64,000 nucleotides of DNA, taken from NCBI GenBank assembly GCA_029339505.1, contig JAQISU010000233.1, positions 873,001 through 937,000 of the forward strand. The letters are read 5' to 3'. The position numbers and the translations under genes were made by a program. Position 1 is the stretch's first letter. Each line of letters opens with the position of its first letter. The notes beneath the pieces are model-generated. The model was not told where the DNA came from. It saw nothing but the letters and a program-made list of their open reading frames with translations, and searched no databases. The DNA comes from Unio delphinus. Taxonomy: Eukaryota > Mollusca > Bivalvia > Unionida > Unionidae. This document shows, piece after piece, positions 27,301 to 41,056 of the stretch.

Positions 27301-30300
27301 ATTTGTCCAAATTCATTAAATTAATATAATTGTAGCACTCTTATACTTTAATCTTTTTCAGGTGAGGATGGTGGAGTCAAGTTTGAAAAGCCACAAGAAT
27401 CCGAGGTAAGTTAATTGAATCAAAACAAATAATGGAGAATACATTTGAATCACATTGTGTTAATTATATGATGTGTCATGGATGCACTGCATATCTTGGA
27501 TACCACTCATTTATAAAAACACTACATAATTTCATTCAAATTTTAGCTTGATACACATGACATAATAAGTTGGGGAAAAAGTTGAATTTTCTAGATTTTT
27601 TTTAATTTTCCATTCTGCATCCATAGAAAAGTTGATGTGAATAATAAGACAAAGCCAGATCACTAACTTCACTTCATCACTTGAAACTTCTCCAGTGGCC
27701 TAGTGGTTAGAGCATTCACCGCAGAAGCAGGAGGTCATGGGCTTCATACCCAGTCGAGTCATACAAAAGACTTAAAAAATGGTACTAACAGCTGCCTCAC
27801 TTGGCGCTCAGCATTAAGAGGTTTGTGTTAGGACTGGTCAGCCTGGTGTCAGGATAATGTGACTGGGTGGGACATTATGCTACATATGTCTGCAGCATGA
27901 TGCCTCAGTGCTAGACATCACTATAAACTGCCTCACAACAGACATCATAGCAATATGACTGACAAATTGTTAAATTTACGTTAAAAATCCTAATCACACA
28001 AACACAAACACACACATGCTTCATCAATTTATCAAGTAACTTCTGGTTTCATGAATATTAATGGTATCACTAAATGCTATTCATGTGTCATGAATATTAA
28101 TGGTATCACTAAATGCTATTCATGTGTCATGAATATTAATGGTATCACTATATGCTATTTCATTGTCATGAATATTAATGGTATCACTATATGCTATCCC
28201 ATTGTCATGAATAGTAATGATATCATTATATGCTATTCCAGTTTCATGAATACTAATGGTATCACTATATGCTGTGCCATTGTCATGAATATTATTGGTA
28301 TCACTATATGCTATTCCAGTGTCATGAATAGTAATGATATCACTATATGCTATCCAATTGTCATGAATATTAATGATATCACTATATGCTATTCCAGTGT
28401 CATGAATATTAATGATATCACTATATGCTATCCCATTATCATGAATATTAATGGTATCACTATATGCTATTCCAGTGTCATGAATAGTAATGATATCATT
28501 ATATGCTATTCCAGTGTCATGAATATTAATGGTATCACTATATGCTATACCATTGTCATGAATATTAATGGTATCACTATATGCTATTCCAGTGTCATGA
28601 ATAGTAATGGTATCACTATATGCTATTCCAGTGTCATCAATAGTAATTGTATCACTAAATGCTATTCCAGTGTCATGAATAGTAATGATATCATTATATG
28701 CTATACCATTGTCATGAATATTAACGGTATCACTATATGCTATTCCAGTGTCATCAATATTAATGGTATCACTATATGTTATTCCAGTGTCATGAATAGT
28801 AATGGTATCACTATATGTTATTCCAGTGTCATCAATAGTAATGGCATCACTAAATGCTATTCCAGTGTCATGAATAGTAATGGTATCACTATATGTTATT
28901 CCAGTGTCAGGAATATTATTGGTATTACTATACACTATTTCAGAGTAACTGAAAAATTGCAGTCTCTGATGCTAGCATACTTTTTCTTGTATTGTTCAAC
29001 TAAATGATCTTCCTCATGTACAAGGGCACTACTATATTTCATTGTCAATTAACATTTTTGATGAAACATTTAATTTCATTTTAATTTTGGAATTTCTTTG
29101 TAACAAGAACCACATGGCTTGGAAGTGATTTTGGCATGCTTATTAATATGTCTGAAGCTTTGACCAGGTTATTCCAGTTGTAACCTACCTGAGGACATAT
29201 TTCATCAGACCAAATAAAATAAATGAGGCTAACAATAGGGAAATGAGGCTAGCAATAGGGAAAGAGAAATGTAAAGAAAACTAACAATATAGACAGAAAA
29301 GCAGAGAAAAGTCATTTGAAAAGAATTAAGGACTTCTTTTCATAAGTTTTAATATTATACAAGAGAGAAAGCATAACTGTGTTTTTTTAATCCACTTAAG
29401 ATCATAAAACTGGTAATTGATATGATTTAATGATAGAGAACAAAGAGGGTACAATCATTGCCCTATACCCAAATCCATTGCCCTATACCCAAATCCAGAG
29501 CCCTATACCCAAATCTATTGCCCTATACCCAGATCCAATGTTATTGTTTAAACAGTTTAATGGATTAGATCAAAGTCAGACTCCAATGATGAATCTGTCG
29601 GTCATATTGAAACAGAGATGCTAAAAAAAATGCAAGTTAAGATTGTGCATGGTTAATGTGTTGACATTACTTTTTTCTTTAATCAAATGCAAAACAATTT
29701 TTTTTAAATAAACTTTGATATTTGCTTTACTGATTACTCTGTACAAACTGCACCATGCCAGATCTGCCAGTACTACATTATGTGATAGCAGATCTGGGAC
29801 TTTGCAGTTTGCAGTTGGACTCCACTTAAAAGCCAACATAAATGGTATATTTATAAATATAATGCCAGAGCTTTTCACTTATATCTTAAGGCATGCATCT
29901 GTAATTTCTGTTGATATTCACAACATCATTGTAAATGTCATACGATGCATTTTCCTTATTTCCCAACAAATTAATGAAATTTATTTATCTATGATGAATT
30001 GACTAAAATCCATCTTTCATTGCATTTGTCTGTGAGAGAAGAAATTAGATAAAATTTGTATACTACAACTTCAGTTTATGAAAACACATATTAAATTTGC
30101 CTATGCAGTAAAATAGACTTTTAAACAAAAAGCATTGTGAAAACAAAATCAAGATTTCTAAAAGTGACATGACCACTATTAGCCAAATTCATTCAGATCC
30201 TTTGTGGGGAGAAAAAAATAGTATATATCAAAAAGAAATAAAAATTAACCAAATAGGAAAATTTACAACTCAGAAATATTTAAAAATCATATACACTGTA

Positions 30301-31736
30301 TTATTATCACATCTTTGTTGATACATTGAAGACTACATTGCTGGAACAAGGAAATAAGGCTGTGATTTAAAAAAAGAAATAAGAATATTATGGTGAAAGC
30401 CAATAGGCAAACAGATGGATGGATGGATGACAGGAGTTGGAGCACCCATCCTATTGCAGTTTGTTTGAAAGGCACACAAATATCATAAAAGGTAAAATCA
30501 AGAAGCATGCAGAAGTATGCATTAAATTACTTTAATCAAAATGACAATGACAGAAGGGACCTTTTGTGATATTTGCAGCCTTTTCATATCTAAGTAGTAT
30601 ATTACAGTAAACCACAGCTCTAGATTTTTTCCTTCAGAAAATCCCTGATGGTCCTGAGATGGAGGAATATAAAGAGAAGAGAAAATATTTTGACCTTGAG
30701 TTACAAAATATTCTAGCCACATTATCAGGAGGAACCAGTCTGGACCCCATTGCTGTGGAGGTAGAGAACAGGAAATTCGAAGATATGCTGGAGGAGGTCA
30801 CTCAAACAATGGAACGTAAGTCTGTGTATAATGAGACCGTACACAACATTAAACTGAGTTGTCATATCAGAATAACGATATGGTTGATACAGATAATAAA
30901 ACCAAAATGGAATGTGTAGCAATATATATATATATATATATTGCTACAAAACTTATAAATTTCATAGGTTTTAGGATGCCTACTTCTAAAGTGTCACAGA
31001 ATATATTATTATTTTCAAAAAATATTTTTCGGGCTATGGGCCCAAGGTATCCAAAATCTTCTAAGATCGGCTAGGCTGGTGTCACTTTATTGTGCTACAT
31101 TTAGATTAAGATATATATCCCAAATAATGGCCAGTGCATAGAAAATATGGGGAAAAACTAATAATATAAGGATAAAGGGACCTTTTACGAAATTTGCAAA
31201 ACAAAATTGGTAAAATAACACCATTTTGTTTTAAATAATGAGAATGATTGACAGGTGTGATTAGCAATATAAACCTTTCAAAACAGCTACTTGCTTCGAC
31301 TTAGAAATTTATTATTTAGTCACTATAAACAGATTTTAAAAAGGGCTAAAATTTGTGTTATTTTCTAAAATGATGAATCATGAGAAATCTCCAGTAATAC
31401 TAAGGATATAAAGTTATATTTTCAGAATTCAACTAACTAATGAGGCAACACTGATATTGTTTGATTTAGTTGAAGTGATGGAATGAAGAGTTGATAATCT
31501 AATCCAGTTAATACAAAAATCATCGCCATTGTCATTAAAATAGAGAATTGTGCTTTGTTCAATCCTTGTAACAAAATAGTTTTCAGAGGATCTTATTTCA
31601 TTGTGTTTGTGTCATCAACTCTTAATGAAATATCAAGAATTCATACATTTATCTGGTTATATTGAAATACAGAAGTTTTTATTATGTCATATCTTTCATG
31701 TTTATTTGCTGAGTTTATGACCCAGCAATTTAAAAA

Positions 31737-31801
<65 letters not shown>

Positions 31802-34800
31802 TACACAATGCACACACATACACACACAAATGCACACACAAAACAAGATAAACATTGTTTATGCCATTGATAAATGACTTGAATGTCAGTTGGATTAGTT
31901 GCTCATCCTGGATTTGTCTACTGTGATCTGTCATATCTTAATGCTTGATGGAATGTTATTTGCTTTTTCAAATTCTCATGTTAATCGGCTGTTTTCTTCT
32001 CTGCTTCTTTGTTGAGGAAGATAGCATCCTGAAAATTGAAGGTTTATTACTAAGTGGTTTATCACTACATATATAGCTATAAAGAAGAATAGAGTTATTA
32101 TGTCATTTGTGCATTATTACTCATGACATTGTGTACATTTCTGAAAATGTCCAATTTAGAAAGTCTTCATATATCTAAAGTACCAAACCATGTCAAATAA
32201 AAGTTGAAATCATATACTTTTTAATGCTTTGATTCAAACCAGGTCTTGCTTACAAAAAATGTAAAAGAAAATATAATTAAAACTCTGCTGAAATTTTTCT
32301 GCTGGTTATTTTGTAATTTTACAATAGGATAATTACATTACATCTGTATTTTGAAAGAAAGCACCATTATTAGGTCAAAACATTATGCTTGCATTTTGAA
32401 AGAAAGAGCCATTATCCATTATAGGGCCAAACATCATCCTTGCATTTTCAAAGAAAGCACCAGTGTAGGTTCAAAATTTTAGATACTGACCTTGTATTTG
32501 CCTTTTAAAGAAATTTCCTGGGATCACATTTTTGGGCTACATACTTAATTTGAAAGCTGTAGCAGAGTCATGGGAGAGTCATGTTATATATATTTCTTGT
32601 GATGTTAATGCATGTCTGGCCCATCAGGTCCCTTGTTTGCTGTTGTAGATTTTATTGGCTGTTTTTTTAACATGCTGAGGAAATGGGAGCTAAGTGCTTT
32701 TGCAAGGACTTATTGCAACAGCTGTGAAGCTTCAAACCTTTATATATATTTAAGTGCCAGAATAGGCTCATTGCTGATGTAATTGTCAGATCAGGCCCAT
32801 TGCTGATGTAAGTATCACTTCTGGCCCATTGCTGATGTAAGTATCAGGTCAGGCCCATTGCTGATATAATTATAAGATCAGGTCTGGCCCATAGCTGATG
32901 AAATTGTCAGATCAGGCCCATTGCTAATGAAAGTGTCAGATCAGGCCCATAGCTGATGTAAGTATCAGATCAGGCCCATTGCTGATTTGCCAGATCAGGC
33001 CCATTGCTAATTTGCCAGATCAGGTCCACTGATAATTTGCCAGATCAGGTCCATTGCTGATTTGCCAGATCAGGTCCATTGATGATTTGCCAGATCAGGT
33101 CCATTGATGATTTGCTAGATCAGGTCCATTGCTGATTTGCCAGATCAGGTCCATTGCTGATTTGCCAGATCAGGTCCATTGTTGATTTGCCAGATCAGGT
33201 CCATTGTTGATTTGCCAGATCAGGTCCATTGATGATATTCTAGATCAGGCCCATAGATGATGTAAGTATCAGATCAGATCCATTGCTGATTTGCCATATC
33301 AGGTCCATTGATGATTTGCCATATCAGGTCCATTGCTGATTTGCCATATCAGGTCCATTGTTGATTTGCCACATCAGGTCCATTACTGATTTGCCAGATC
33401 AGGTCCATTGCTGATTTGCCAGATCAGGTCCATTGTTGATTTGCCAGATCAGGTCCATTGTTGATTTGCCAGATCAGGTCCATTGATGATTTGCCAGATC
33501 AGGCCCATAGCTGATGTAAGTATCAGATCAGGTCCATTGCTGATTTGCCAGATCAGGTCCATTGATGATTTGCCAGATCAGGTCCATTGTTGATTTGCCA
33601 GATCAGGTCCATTGTTGATTTGCCAGATCAGGTCCATTGATGATTTGCCAGATCAGGTCCATTGCTGATTTGCCAGATCAGGTCCATTGTTGATTTGCCA
33701 GATCAGGTCCATTGATGATTTGCCAGATCAGGTCCATTGTTGATTTGCCAGATCAGGTCCATTGTTGATTTGCCAGATCAGGTCCATTGATGATTTGCCA
33801 GATCAGGTCCATTGCTGATTTGCCAGATCAGGTCCATTGTTGATTTGCCAGATCAGGTCCATTGTTGATTTGCCAGATCAGGTCCATTGTTGATTTGCCA
33901 GATCAGGTCCATTGATGATTTGCCAGATCAGGTCCATTGCTGATTTGCCAGATCAGGTCCATTGTTGATTTGCCAGATCAGGTCCATTGTTGATTTGCCA
34001 GATCAGGTCCATTGCTGATTTGCCAGATCAGGTCCTTTGCTGATTTGCCAGATCAGGTCCATTGCTGATTTGCCAGATCAGGTCCATTGATGATTTGCCA
34101 GGTCAGGTCCATTGCTGATTTTCCAGATCAGATCCATTGCTGATTTGCCAGATCAGGTCCATTGATCTATTGATAGTGTAATCTTTACAGCTAATTTGAC
34201 TTTTTTGATGTATTGTATTCCACTATTTATATACACAGTACACCATTACATGTATTTTGATATACTATTATTTTGATACATCGTATACCATTCTTTTTAA
34301 ATGCTGTGCATCATGAAAAGGCTTATACAAAATCTACCACAAATAAGAGAATCATGGGGCACATGTTCTGATCCTGTGTATATTGTAAATCTCCAGAAAG
34401 AGACCGATACTCAGTGATAATGTCATTCCCTTCTTTCAGTACATTGCAGTTACAGAGGGCTTTGTCATATAATGGGACACGTGCATAATCACTTTTAGAC
34501 AAAAGAATTACATGTACTTAAATTGTAATAGGAGAAATACAATGTGATTACAGTTAGAAAATATTATTATTTCAAAAAATCATAAATTTAACTTTGTTGT
34601 GAGTCAAATTACAAATATACAATACTTGTATGTATTTCTTGAAAACTTGGTTTAATTTAAAATTATGTTTTAGTGGATTTTCTTATACGTGTATCAAATT
34701 TTTCTTTCTATCAGGTCAGTTCAAGTACCAGGGCTGGGAATACTCTGGGATAGATGTTGATGAGGAGGAGGAGGATATTGCTGCTGATAATGAGGCAGAA

Positions 34801-37800
34801 GAGGAGGAGGGAGAGGCTGAGGAGGCTGGAGAGGAGGTATTATAGTGCATTGTTTTAATGATATTGTGTATGTGTATGTTTCATAAGTGGATCAGTTGTT
34901 CTTACTGAAATGAGACGACAAACTATTATAAAATTGCTATTGGAAGAGCGTAGGACAAACTAGTTGCTATCACCATTGGAATACACAAGACAAACTAGTT
35001 GCCATTGCTATTGGAAGAACACAAGACAAGCTAGTTGCCATTGCCATTTGAAGAATGCAAGACAAGCTAGTTACCATTGCTACTCGACGAACACAAGATA
35101 AGCTAGTCGCCATTGCCATTGGAAGAACACAAGACAAACTATTTGCCATTGCCACTAGAAGAACATCCTCTTATTATAAGATATGAGCTATAATATATAT
35201 TCTCCTGTAAGTCATGTCCAAATGCAAACTGCACAGACCCAGATCTACCATCATATAATGCACCATCAGATCTGGATCTGTGCAGTTTGTTAAGAATAAT
35301 CATTTGAAAAAACAACATAAGTCATCTTCTGTATGTACATTATGCTGTGGCAAATTAATTTTTTGTTGCAAAAAAGTTTGACTCAACTTATAAGCAAGTA
35401 TTCATGGTACTCATTTTGTAATTATTATATTCTGTGACCTGTGTTTATGAAATTAATCAAATTTAGTGCATATTCAACTTCAATTTGTAACATCTTGTTG
35501 ACATACTTTAAAACTCTTTTTGTTACAAACCTTTTAAGGCCTTCAAATACAACTTCCATAAGTTCATGGTTTCAACAACTTTAAAAAATTCTTGAATTTG
35601 AGGCTGCTTAAGAACTCCTTGATTTGATATAGTTTGGTTTTGAAAAAATGCTTGAATTAGATGATAAGCTCTTTGAACTTTCCCTGAAACTCCTTGAATT
35701 TGTATGAATACAAAAACATTAAAACTGAATAAAAATATATCACAGTTTAAATTCCAAACTTTTGTTAATTTATTTTCCAAATGTAATGAATAAATAAATA
35801 AAATAAAATACAGATGGTTGTGGTTGCAATGGATTAAATAAACATTAGTAGTGTTTATTTTTTTGCAAATCAGTTCATATCAGCATCAAAGTGGCTGTGT
35901 GGTCTAAAGCGCTCTTCATTAAGTATGACTGCCATCTCACCTCTGAGTGGGTTCAAGTCTCAGATTTGGCCAATGTGGGTATGTGAGAAAGCTTGCTAGT
36001 AGCTTCCCATGGGTCAGTGGTTCTTTCTGGGGTTTTCCTGACTTCTTCCTCAGCCATTAATACTGGCTGATAAATGGCATTAAACCCTACAACAACAACA
36101 TGATATCCATATCAAAATGCATTTTTTGCCAGAAAATCGTGGTCTTTAGTCATATTCTGCAGGTGGTCACTGATGACAGTGCGTTTATATATTAAAAATT
36201 GATCCATGTTTATTGATTTTTGTCTTAAATGACAGGTGGTTGTTCATAGGAGAGGTCACTCAAGGCAGGTTTTTACTCTCTAACACTTTTATCGCTTTTC
36301 TAGATGGCGTTCTGTATTGGAGGTAAAGCTGTAAAGCTTGAAACTGCTTATCTATCTGTTTGGAGTTTTCATATAATCATACTATTAAGCTGTCTACGAA
36401 TAAAGTGTGTTATATAATTTGAATTTTATATCATTCATTATATCAGACACTAACAGATGTTATTTTTTGAACATAGGAAGAAGATCCTAACAGGAATAAG
36501 AAGAAGCCCTTTGGAGACACTAATCATTACTGCCCTGTGGCCCTTAAGGAGAACTTTGTCTTGTATCCTGGCAACCCTGAGACAGCAGCAAAATACAAAG
36601 AAAAAGTTTACTATTTATCTACACCTGAGGCTAGGGAGAAATTCTTGGCTAACCCTACTGAATATCTGCCAAAAGATGCACCACCAAATGTAAATTATTA
36701 CCACAAATATTTATTTATAACTATGTTTACACTAATTTTAATAAAAAAAACAATTAGGTATTTCATAGAAAAGGGTGTTGTTTATTGGCCTCTAAAACAG
36801 GTGACAGTGGATGACCATTGAAGGAACAAAGGTTTTTATTGTTAGATATTGGATTAATTATATGATAATTGGAGTACACATGCAACAGTGTGGAATCAAA
36901 CTTTGCTGCAAAGCCGAAAAGCTTGTGCTCTGACTCAATCCATTCATGCTTCTACATCTTGATTAATATGATTAACAAAGCTAAAATGGCTCAAATTAAA
37001 ACACTCGACAGAAATCATCTTCATTCAGTACTTTAATAATATACGTACTGCACTTTATGACCATTCACTTTTGATCTGAGCTTTTAGTTCCACAAAACTG
37101 AGGTTGTGTCATTATCCATTATTGGTGTGTAAGTATTAATGTTTCCAGCTATTAATGAAGCTTTTCTATCTCATATTAGATTTGTTGTATCCTTGCATTA
37201 CTTGGCATAGAGAGTTACTTATGTCAATCCATCCAGCTTTTTCACATTAATTTGGTGTTTGCTCAAGAAATTTTGAATCTAATTTGGTTTGGCTCTAAAT
37301 TTCCATAAAATCTATTGAGATATGATCTTATTATGTCTTTGAGGCAACTTCAGCTAAAGATTTTTCACTTGTATTATGTTTGCAGAGACATCCGTGTCCT
37401 TGCAACCCATTTCTAGTCTCCAGATATATCCTGCTTTCATAATAAACAGAAGTGTTTAATATTAACAGTTTTGTCAAATCAACTGCTTAGTTCATTAATA
37501 GCAATTAACTGGTACCTGAATCCTCTATGCCATGTCTCAGATAAGCTAACAGCACATATGTGATTATTGCACAGCTGGTTTGCAGTAAATGGATCAGAGG
37601 TCCATTGCAGTAATGTAGACGCAGTTTGATTATCACCATGCATTTGTGGGGTATATTGCAATACCCTCTTTATGTCCATGGTTTTGTGGGGTATATTGTA
37701 ATACCCTCTATTTGTCCATGCATTAGTGGGGTATATCACAATACCCTCCATCTGTCCATGCATTAGTAGGGTAACTATTATTGGGATATCTTGTTATACC

Positions 37801-40797
37801 CTCCATCTGCCCATGCATTGGTGGGGTATATTATAACACCCTCCATCTGTCCATGCAATGGTGGAGTACATTGTCATACCCTCTATCTGTTCATACACTG
37901 GTGGAGTATACTCTAATGCCTTGCTTTTGTCTATGCATTGGTGAAATATATTGTAATATCCTCCTCTTGTCCATGCATCAGTTGAGTCGATTGAAATATC
38001 ATCCATCTGTCCATTCATAGGTGCAGTATTTTTTAATACCCTCCATTTTGTCCATGCATTGGTGCAGTATATTGTCACACCCTCCATTCATCGATGCAAT
38101 CATTGGTGTGGTATATTGTCATACTATCCATATGTTCATGCAATGGTGGGATATATTGTCATACCCTCCATATTTTCATGCAGTGGTGGAGTATATTGTC
38201 CAAACGTTCATGCAGTAGTGGAGTTTATTGTCATACCCTCCATATGTTCATGCAATAGTGGGGTATATTGTCATACCCTCCATATCTTCATGCAGTGGTG
38301 GAGTATATTGTCATACCCTTCATATGTCCATCCATCCATCCATAACTATCTCTTTTGAAACAGCTGGATGGAAATTCACCAATTTTTGTAATTCCTTTGT
38401 CTATTTGGAAACCATTTGCGAGAGAAGTACAGGTTTTTTTTATATCTCTTCCCTGTGATCACTCTATGTGGTCAAATATAAGATTTATCTAAGTTGAACT
38501 CTAATGAAATTTTTCATATACTTTTAGACCAAACATTTTTTTTTAAATCATACCATTAGGACATATATATCAGATTTTGGATTATTACTTCTGGGTCATG
38601 GTCTGAGAATGTGGGATGTCGACAATTGTTGATAGGTCAATTATTATCCAATTCGATCCTCATCCACAGGTGCCTCCTGTACGTTTGCTGCTGCTGGGTC
38701 CAAGAGGAGCAGGGAAAACCATACATGGACGTGCCCTGGCAAAAAAGATGGGAATATTCCACATCTCATTCAAAGACCGCCTGCAAGAACTGATCATGCA
38801 CAAGACCAAGAGGAAAATCGGTCCTGAATATGAGGATGACCATGAAGAGCCAGAGGAACCTGAGGAAAATGAGTGAGTACTGACACTCTTAAGTAGCAGT
38901 TTTAATGCAGTGGTAACACATCTGATTTGTGTCTCTTTAGGTGAATGTTCAATCCCCAGTCTTAACTTATACTCCTGCAAAGATTCAAGTTTCTTCACGA
39001 CAGCCTCATGTCCTTTACCATAAGGGTCACTTAACATTCCACCTGAGCCATCAAAAGTAACTTGATTAAAATTGTTGTAAAATGGACATTTAATATAGAA
39101 ACGGTAAATTTAAATCACCAATGCATGCACTAGTGGGAAATGATCATGCATAGAAAAAAAAGAATTAAATGGAAATGATCAAAAGCCGCTAAAAGAAGTA
39201 GAAGTACAAGTTTATACTGACATACATGTTTAGCCGTGGCTCCACTACTTTTTGTTTTGTCTTTCAGTACAAAGTTTGAACACATATCTCATAATAATTC
39301 ACAGGCTATCTATCCATCCAAGATTCCAGTTATCTGTTGATCTGTCACACTTTATTGTCCATACATGCTGGAGATAGAAGGGATATGCCACTTTGCATAT
39401 TTAAGGATGTTCGAATTTGTAGAATTGAGGCTTTCTTTGCAGTCTGAAGTGGTATAATCTTTATTTTATGACATTATTGATATGACATCACTTGTTACTT
39501 AATTTTATCAAATTGATGTTAAATCTGAGAGAGACATGACATAATAAACTAATAAAAATGGTTAAAGTATAATTGTAATAATTGTAATAAGATTCTTTTG
39601 CAATAAAGTTAAGTCAGTGAAAAATATTGTAGACCTTTGCGAAATCTTGAGCACATCACAACATTCCATTTTTAAGCTGTGCAGCCATGTAGGTAGTGGA
39701 AATCCAATGTGATCTCAATAAATATAGCAGGTCAAAGAAGTTTGCATACCAATATATGGTCTTTTTCATGTATTGAAAAAGAGATGACTATGGTCATTTA
39801 ACTGATGAAATGTTTAAATACTCACACCACTCTGGTGGCCTTGTGGTTAGAGCATTCACCTCAGAAGCAGGAGGTCATAGATTCGAACTATGGCCAAATC
39901 ATACCAAAGACTTACAAAAATGTTACTAACAGCTGCCTTGCTAGGTGCTCAGCATTAAGAGATTAGTGTTAGAACTGGTCAGCCTGGTGTCAGGATAATG
40001 TGACTGGGTGGGACATCATGCTAAATGTCTGCTGCATGATGCCCCCATGCTAAACATCACTATAAACTGCCCCACTCCAGACATCGTTGCAATATGACTG
40101 ATATTTTTTGTTAAAGCTATGTTAAAAATTCTAACCACATTCCCCCCCCCCCACATATTCAATTGCTCACTCAGCTATTATTTTATAACTAAGTGAAAGT
40201 ATGTGATTTTGAACATGCTTTTGAGTATTACAGTAAATTTTAGTATCAGTAGATCAACACAATGAAGTAGGGGTATAAAATGTTACACTGTATGTTTATC
40301 CATCTGGTTTATGAAAAGGAACTGTCTGTATGATGCATTTTTATCTCTCAAACTCCTATCTAGTTTGGTTTTAACCATCCTATTTCTTTCCTAGAGATGA
40401 GAAGGAAGCTGGCATCACCAACCCTGATGGTACAGCAATGAAGGAAAAACCTACTGAAGAGAAGAAAGGAGAGGAGGAGGCAAAGGAGAAGGTATATAGT
40501 ACTAACTCTTTATAACGCTGTTTATGGCAGTCATGAAGTCATTCACATCATAAAAGTGGGGACACCTTATCCAGTAAGACAGTGACATAATTGTTCGTAA
40601 AAGTCCAACAAACATTTGGTACCATTCGTCATTTCAAATCAAATAATTTTTTTCTTGTTAACCTAAAACAAAGATTGTTTGAGCAATTTAAAGTATCAAT
40701 GATGAAACAAAAATCCTCAAATATAATGGAATCCTTGATTGTACAAAAATTATAAGAGGTGTACTAATGTGATGAAGTAATTTATAGTATCTGCTTC

Positions 40798-40862
<65 letters not shown>

Positions 40863-41018
40863 TCTTTTTATAAGCTTATGGCAGACTGAAGGGGTAGTAG
40901 TCACCCATGGGAACTGCCAAAACTTTACCTCAGTATACAGATTCACTTTTCAAACTTTAGTTTTTTTAAACAAACACCATTAACTGAATATACTATTATT
41001 AACATGTTATTATTATTA

Positions 41019-41056
<38 letters not shown>

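Larger units (their letters stand above)
25819..27361 (+). other. Intron 10
   Basis: Contains the best copy of the TIR element (26571-26792) and a (TA)n tract (27223-27295). Otherwise AT-rich. Confidence 0.65.
27406..30637 (+). other. Intron 11
   Basis: Holds a SINE (27688-28005), the 39-bp minisatellite (28046-28940), a 20-bp repeat (29456-29545) and a degenerate TIR element (29718-29852). The rest is AT-rich. Confidence 0.7.
30816..34714 (+). other. Intron 12
   Basis: Holds a 34-bp perfect palindrome (30915-30948), a (TC)n tract (31737-31797), a small repeat (32335-32470) and the 25-bp minisatellite (32760-34168). The rest is AT-rich. Confidence 0.7.
34837..36476 (+). other. Intron 13
   Basis: Holds a 36-bp repeat (34940-35165), a TIR element (35190-35409) and a SINE (35890-36100). 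Otherwise AT-rich. Confidence 0.7.
38873..40394 (+). other. Intron 15
   Basis: Holds a possible degenerate SINE fragment at about 38895-39060 and a family A SINE (39829-40140) followed by a C run. Otherwise AT-rich. Confidence 0.6.

Noticed and set aside
28051..29007. 318-codon open frame with 13-residue repeats (and a 271-codon frame on the other strand)
   Set aside because: Both follow from a 39-bp minisatellite within an AK9 intron; no start context, splice sites or non-repeat domain.
36537..36821. Extension of exon 14 past 36689
   Set aside because: Reading continues open to 36821, but homology to AK9 stops at DAPPN, a gtaaat donor follows, and exon 15 joins in phase 0.
37781..38458. 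Several overlapping frames of 65-100 codons on both strands
   Set aside because: All derive from the 40-bp minisatellite.
38660..39037. 125-codon antisense open frame over exon 15
   Set aside because: Shadow of the + strand coding exon, whose frame, splice sites and P-loop are clear.
39829..39905. Possible tRNA gene
   Set aside because: Has A and B boxes but no complete cloverleaf, and is repeated with a long shared body; it is a SINE head.
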